Assembly (NCBI GenBank): GCA_020354665.1
Contig: CP070653.1
Span: 2,018,951-2,079,180 of the forward strand
Direction: 5' to 3'
From: Burkholderiales bacterium
Lineage (GTDB): Bacteria; Pseudomonadota; Gammaproteobacteria; Burkholderiales; Burkholderiaceae_C
DNA length: 60,230 nucleotides
Position 1 is the first letter of the stretch, and every line of letters begins with the position of its first letter. A program made the position numbers and the translations under genes. Shown here piece by piece: positions 56,090 to 60,230 of the stretch. The notes below the pieces were generated by a model that was not told the origin of the DNA, searched no databases, and was given only the letters and a program-made list of their open reading frames with translations.

Positions 56090-59041
56090 ATGAGCGCGTC
56101 GGCATCGTCACGGGCCAGCCACACGCGGCACGACGGCGCCGTCGTGCCGCGCGCGACCTACCGCGTGCAGTTGCACAGCGAATTCCGCTTTGCCGACGCG
56201 ATGGCGCTGGTCGCGTACCTGGCCGAGCTCGGCATCAGCCACCTCTACTGCTCGCCGATCCTGCGCGCGCGGCCGGGCAGCCAGCACGGCTATGACGTCG
56301 TCGACCATGGCCAGCTCAATCCCGAACTCGGCACGCGCGAGGATTTCGACCGGCTCGTGCAGGCGCTGCACGGCCACGGCATGGGATTGCTGATCGACAT
56401 CGTGCCCAACCACATGGGCGTGCTCGGCAGCGACAACGCATGGTGGCTGGACGTGCTCGAGAACGGCCCAGCTTCGGCGCATGCCGAGTTCTTCGACATC
56501 GACTGGGGCTCGGCGGATCCGGCGCTCGCCGGTCGCGTGCTGCTGCCGATCCTGGGTGACCAGTACGGCGTGGTGCTCGAGCGTGGCGAGCTGAACCTGC
56601 GCTTCGATGCCGAGGCCGGCAGCTTCGCGCTGCACTACTACGAGCACCGCCTGCCGATCGACCCGGTGAGCTACGCGATCGTGTTGCGCGCCGCGCTCCA
56701 TGCGCTCGCGCCGGGGGCGTCGCCGGAGGGCCTCGCCGAGTCGATCGAGGAACTCGCCGCCCGCTTCCAGCGCCTGCCGCCGCACACCACCGGCGACCCG
56801 ACCACACGCGGCCTGCGCCAGCGCGAGCAGGCCGCGCTGAAGATGCAGCTGGCCGACCGGGCGCGGCGCGCGGCTGCGTTCGCCGATGCGATCAGCCGCG
56901 CGCTCGCCCGCCTGAATGGTGAGGCCGGCCAGCGTTCGAGCTTCGACACACTCGACGAACTGATCGATGCGCAGGCCTACCGCCTCGCTCATTGGCGGGT
57001 CGCCGGTGACGAGATCAACTACCGCCGCTTCTTCGACATCAACGACCTGGCGGCTTTGCGGATGGAGCGCGAAGAGGTGTTCGATGCAACGCACCGTTTC
57101 GTGCTGCAACTGTGCGCCGAGGGCAGCATCGATGGCCTGCGCATCGACCACCCCGACGGTCTGGCCGACCCCGCGGCTTATTTCCATCGGCTGCAGCAGC
57201 GCTATGCACAGCTCGCCGGCATTTCGCTCGCGGCCGATAGCGCAACCGTGCCGCGCCCGCTGTATGTCGCGATCGAGAAGATCACCGCACCGCACGAGCA
57301 GGTCCCTCGCGATTGGGCCGTACACGGCACGACCGGCTACCGTTTTGCCAACGTCGTCAACGCGGTACTCATCGACGCCGCCGCGAAGACACGCCTGGAC
57401 CGCGTCTGGCGCGCGTTCGTGCGCGACGAGGCCGAGGAGTTCGACGAGCTGGCCTGGCGCTGCCGCCACGTCGTGATGGACGGTTCGCTCTCGGGTGAGC
57501 TGACCGTGCTCGCCACGGCGCTGCTGCGGCTGGCGCGCGAGGACCGGCGCACGCGGGACTTCACGCTCAATTCACTGCGCGGTGCGCTCGCCGAGATCGT
57601 CGCGGCGTTTCCCGTCTACCGTACCTACATCATCGACAAGCCAAGCGCGCAGGATCGGCGCTTCGTCGACTGGGCGATCGGCCGTGCGCGGCGGCGCAGC
57701 CTGGGCGCCGACGCGAGCGTTTTCGACTTCCTGCGCCGGGTGCTGATCGGGCGCGCGCTGCCGGGCGCACCGGCCGGCCTGCTCGAGCGCTATCGCCGCT
57801 TCGCGCGCCGGCTGCAGCAATACACCGCGCCGGTGGCCGCCAAGGGCATCGAGGACACCGCGCTGTACCGCCACCATCGGCTGATCTCGGTCAACGACGT
57901 TGGCGGCGAACCCGATGTGTGCGGCATCAGCGTCGCGGCGTTCCATGCTGCGAGCCGCGACCGCGCGCTCAACTGGCCGCACACGATGCTGGCCACGTCG
58001 ACGCACGACGCCAAGCGCTCGGAGGACGTGCGCGCGCGCATCGACGTGATCAGCGAGATGCCCGCGGCCTGGCGCCTGTCGGTGCGGCGCTGGAGCCGGA
58101 TGAACCGGCGTCACCGGCGCACCGTCGACGGCGAGCCCGCGCCGCGGCGCAACGACGAGTACCTGCTCTACCAGACGCTCGCGGGCAGCCTGCCCGACGG
58201 GCCGCTCGACGCGGCGGAACTTGCTGCGTACACCGAGCGGGTCGGCGAGGCCATGCTGAAGGCGGCACGCGAGTCGAAGGCGGTGACGAGCTGGATCAAT
58301 CCGAACACCGCGTACGAGACAGCGCTGTCAGCGTTTATCTACGAGTTGCTCGCACCGCGTGAGAGCAACCTGTTCTTGCCCGACCTGCAGCTCAATGTCG
58401 CCACCTTTGCCTGGTACGGTGCGCTCAACGGCATCGCCATCGCGGTGCTCAAGTGCCTGTCGCCGGGCGTGCCCGATGTCTATCAGGGGCACGAGTCGAT
58501 CGAACTGCGGCTGGTCGATCCGGACAACCGCCGGCCGGTGGACTGGCAGCGGCGGCTCGAGATGATGGCCCAGGCGCGCGAGATCGGGGCGCGCGACGAT
58601 CGCTGCGCGGCGCTGCGCGACCTGCTTGCGCACATCACCGACGGCCGCGCGAAGTTCTTCGCCACCTGGTGCGCGCTCGGCGTGCGCCGACGCCACGAGG
58701 CGCTGCTGCGCGACGGCGCGTACCTGCCGCTGGAGGTGCGAGGCGAGAAGGCTGGGCACGTGGTCGCCTTTGCGCGCCGCGACGGTACGCATTGGGCCGT
58801 CGCGATCGCCATCCGCCTGCCGGCATCGCTTGGCCTCGCGGTGGGCGAGGCGCCAGTCGGCGAGATCTGGGGCGACACCCACATCGTGTGGCCCGATGGC
58901 GCCGCGAGCGCGAACGCTCCGACACCCTGGCTCGACGACGCGATCACTGCGCGCCGCCACCGGCCGCACGACGGCCTGCTGCGAATCGCCGACGTGCTGC
59001 GCGACTTTCCCGCTGCCGCGCTCTGCAGCACCGAGGAATAG
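56090..59041 (+). CDS. treY: Malto-oligosyltrehalose synthase
   Basis: This 983-aa GH13_26 enzyme converts the reducing end of maltooligosaccharides into a trehalose unit. Marks: PRATYRVQLHSEFRFADA, LLIDIVPNHMGVLGSDN, Asp353 in LRIDHPDGLADP, Glu396 in YVAIEKITAPHEQ, TGYRFANVVNAVL and STHDAKRSEDVRARI. It is longer than common TreY (about 700-800) through loops in the region 200-330 and 800-980. ATG 56090 lies 7 bases past the treZ stop. With TreZ it completes the glucan-to-trehalose arm. Confidence 0.95.
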   Translation: MSASASSRASHTRHDGAVVPRATYRVQLHSEFRFADAMALVAYLAELGISHLYCSPILRARPGSQHGYDVVDHGQLNPELGTREDFDRLVQALHGHGMGLLIDIVPNHMGVLGSDNAWWLDVLENGPASAHAEFFDIDWGSADPALAGRVLLPILGDQYGVVLERGELNLRFDAEAGSFALHYYEHRLPIDPVSYAIVLRAALHALAPGASPEGLAESIEELAARFQRLPPHTTGDPTTRGLRQREQAALKMQLADRARRAAAFADAISRALARLNGEAGQRSSFDTLDELIDAQAYRLAHWRVAGDEINYRRFFDINDLAALRMEREEVFDATHRFVLQLCAEGSIDGLRIDHPDGLADPAAYFHRLQQRYAQLAGISLAADSATVPRPLYVAIEKITAPHEQVPRDWAVHGTTGYRFANVVNAVLIDAAAKTRLDRVWRAFVRDEAEEFDELAWRCRHVVMDGSLSGELTVLATALLRLAREDRRTRDFTLNSLRGALAEIVAAFPVYRTYIIDKPSAQDRRFVDWAIGRARRRSLGADASVFDFLRRVLIGRALPGAPAGLLERYRRFARRLQQYTAPVAAKGIEDTALYRHHRLISVNDVGGEPDVCGISVAAFHAASRDRALNWPHTMLATSTHDAKRSEDVRARIDVISEMPAAWRLSVRRWSRMNRRHRRTVDGEPAPRRNDEYLLYQTLAGSLPDGPLDAAELAAYTERVGEAMLKAARESKAVTSWINPNTAYETALSAFIYELLAPRESNLFLPDLQLNVATFAWYGALNGIAIAVLKCLSPGVPDVYQGHESIELRLVDPDNRRPVDWQRRLEMMAQAREIGARDDRCAALRDLLAHITDGRAKFFATWCALGVRRRHEALLRDGAYLPLEVRGEKAGHVVAFARRDGTHWAVAIAIRLPASLGLAVGEAPVGEIWGDTHIVWPDGAASANAPTPWLDDAITARRHRPHDGLLRIADVLRDFPAAALCSTEE

Positions 59042-59046
59042 ACGGC

Positions 59047-60230
59047 ATGGGCTCGGCCGAGGCGCCTGAAGCCGCGCTGATCGCCGCGTGCGCGCAGGCG
59101 AGCCGCGAGCTGCTCCAGCGCAACCTCACGCCCCACGGCATCCTCGCCGCGACCCCGAGCCCGGCGGCCAGAGCGCGCCGCTACACCCGCATCTTCGGGC
59201 GCGACGCGGCGGTATGCGTGCTCGCGATGTGCGGCAGCGGCGATCCTGAGCTGGAGCGCGGCGCGATCGCGAGCCTCGACGCGCTCGCCGCGCACCAGGC
59301 GGCCAACGGGCAGATCCCGAAGTACGTCGACCCCGACGGCCGCGACGCCGACTTCTGGTACCTCGGCTGCATCGACGCGACGCTGTGGTGGCTGATCGCG
59401 GTCGACCACGTGCGCCATCAGCGCCCGGATGAGCACGCGGCGCGCTGGCAGGCAGCCGTCGAGCGCGCGCTGGCCTGGCTGCAGGCGCAGGAGCATCCGC
59501 ACTTCGCGCTGCTGCAGCAGAACGAGGCCAGCGACTGGGCCGACATCATGCCGCGCTCGGGCTACGTGCTCTACACGAACGCGTTGTGGCACGACGTCAA
59601 GCGGCGCTTCGCGCTGCCGGGCATCGAGGCCACGCGCCACCATTTCAACCACCTGTTCCATCCGTTCCAGCGCGACCTTCCGGCGTACCACCGCGCCCGG
59701 CTGCTGCGCCACTACGCGCGGCGCGGCCAGCGTGACCCGGGGCTGTACCTGAGCTTTGTCAACTTCGCGTTCGCCGGCGACGAAGGCGACGTGTTCGGCA
59801 ACCTGCTGGCGGTGCTGTGCGGCGCCGCCGACGCGTCGATGGGCCAGCGCATCGTGCGCACGCTGCGCAATGCCAAGACGGCCGACCCGTACCCGATCCG
59901 CGTCGTGCTGCACCCGTTGTCGCGCGAGCACGAACTGTGGCGGCCGTACATGGCGCGCCACCAGCAGAACAACCCGCACCAGTATCACAACGGCGGCATC
60001 TGGCCGTTCGTCGGCGGCTTCTGGGTGCTCGCGCTCGTGCGCCTCGGCCATCGCGAACTGGCGCAGCAGGCGCTCGCTTGCCTGGCCCGGGTAAACGCGC
60101 TCGACGACTGGCGTTTCACCGAGTGGTTCCACGGCCGCACGCTGAAGCCGGTGGGCATGGCCGGACAGAGCTGGAATGCGGCGACTTTTCTGCTCGCGCA
60201 CGACGCCGTCGGGCAGCCTGAAGCTGCTGC
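59047..60230 (+). CDS. Glycoside hydrolase, amylo-alpha-1,6-glucosidase/GH100-like (3' end outside window)
   Basis: This frame stays open from ATG 59047 to the window end (394 codons visible). The opening is MGSAEAPEAALIAACAQASR. Motifs include IFGRDAAVCVLAM, DADFWYLGCIDATLWWLIA, NEASDWADIMPRSGYVLYTN with ALWHDVKRRF, HQYHNGGIWPFVGGFW, and FTEWFHGRTLKPVGMAGQSW. These fit an (alpha/alpha)6-barrel hydrolase of the glycogen-debranching or GH100 kind. It starts 5 bases after the treY stop. It may trim glucan or hydrolyse trehalose-like or sucrose-like sugars; which is not decided by the visible part. The stop codon is missing. Confidence 0.75.
   Translation, partial: MGSAEAPEAALIAACAQASRELLQRNLTPHGILAATPSPAARARRYTRIFGRDAAVCVLAMCGSGDPELERGAIASLDALAAHQAANGQIPKYVDPDGRDADFWYLGCIDATLWWLIAVDHVRHQRPDEHAARWQAAVERALAWLQAQEHPHFALLQQNEASDWADIMPRSGYVLYTNALWHDVKRRFALPGIEATRHHFNHLFHPFQRDLPAYHRARLLRHYARRGQRDPGLYLSFVNFAFAGDEGDVFGNLLAVLCGAADASMGQRIVRTLRNAKTADPYPIRVVLHPLSREHELWRPYMARHQQNNPHQYHNGGIWPFVGGFWVLALVRLGHRELAQQALACLARVNALDDWRFTEWFHGRTLKPVGMAGQSWNAATFLLAHDAVGQPEAA

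Overview
The window is GC-rich DNA (about two thirds G+C by eye, strongly G/C at third codon positions) packed with short-gap and overlapping genes. The block tyrS / M23 peptidase / anmK / erpA / bactofilin / rpsI-rplM, the cyanophycin genes with their DUF1854-ABC partners, and the STAS-MlaE/MlaF/MlaD genes together point to a betaproteobacterium, most likely Burkholderiales. I see no rRNA, tRNA, insertion sequence, phage gene or CRISPR array. No stretch above 300 bases lacks a gene.

Layout. 1-2.9 kb: end of an MFS transporter, then (minus strand) a Crp/Fnr regulator, an aldo/keto reductase and a small membrane-anchored protein. 3.1-12.2 kb: a plus-strand carboxylate uptake and activation cluster, with an acyl-CoA ligase, an 84-aa membrane miniprotein, LivG, LivH, LivM, a periplasmic binding protein, LivF, a 98-aa protein and a PaaK-like ligase. 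A strong double hairpin separates the binding protein from livF. 12.2-23.2 kb: housekeeping genes (dtd, CDF metal exporter, tyrS, M23 peptidase, anmK, erpA, bactofilin, a DUF6776-like protein, rpsI, rplM, a GNAT protein, a DUF2726 protein, an SrkA-like kinase). 23.3-28.5 kb: htpG with a readable sigma-32 promoter, a CPA2-type antiporter coupled to a YbdK-type carboxylate-amine ligase, and a second DUF6776-like protein. 28.6-39.2 kb: cyanophycin locus. cphA' and cphA run rightward. A divergent leftward run of four tightly packed genes encodes an ABC exporter-like protein with an unusual N-terminus, a DUF1854 protein, an FAD oxidoreductase and an MFS protein. 39.2-44.0 kb: two small membrane proteins, then a phospholipid-type ABC transporter (STAS-MlaE fusion, MlaF, MlaD, PqiC-like lipoprotein). 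44.1 kb to the end: a large plus-strand alpha-glucan/trehalose operon (glgB, glgE, treS-mak fusion, a channel-like membrane protein, glgX, treZ, treY and a truncated glycoside hydrolase).

How it fits together. The glucan operon encodes both arms of a closed loop. TreY/TreZ with GlgX turn glucan into trehalose, and TreS-Mak/GlgE/GlgB turn trehalose back into branched glucan, with a membrane protein of the mechanosensitive-channel kind in the middle. The cyanophycin locus holds two synthetase homologues with reciprocal losses. CphA' keeps the N-domain HxxEH motif but has lost the Mur-ligase P-loop and the C-terminal lobe. CphA keeps the Mur-ligase site but has lost the HxxEH motif. I consider that complementarity, together with the uncharacterised ABC/DUF1854/oxidoreductase/MFS operon, the most interesting signal in the window.
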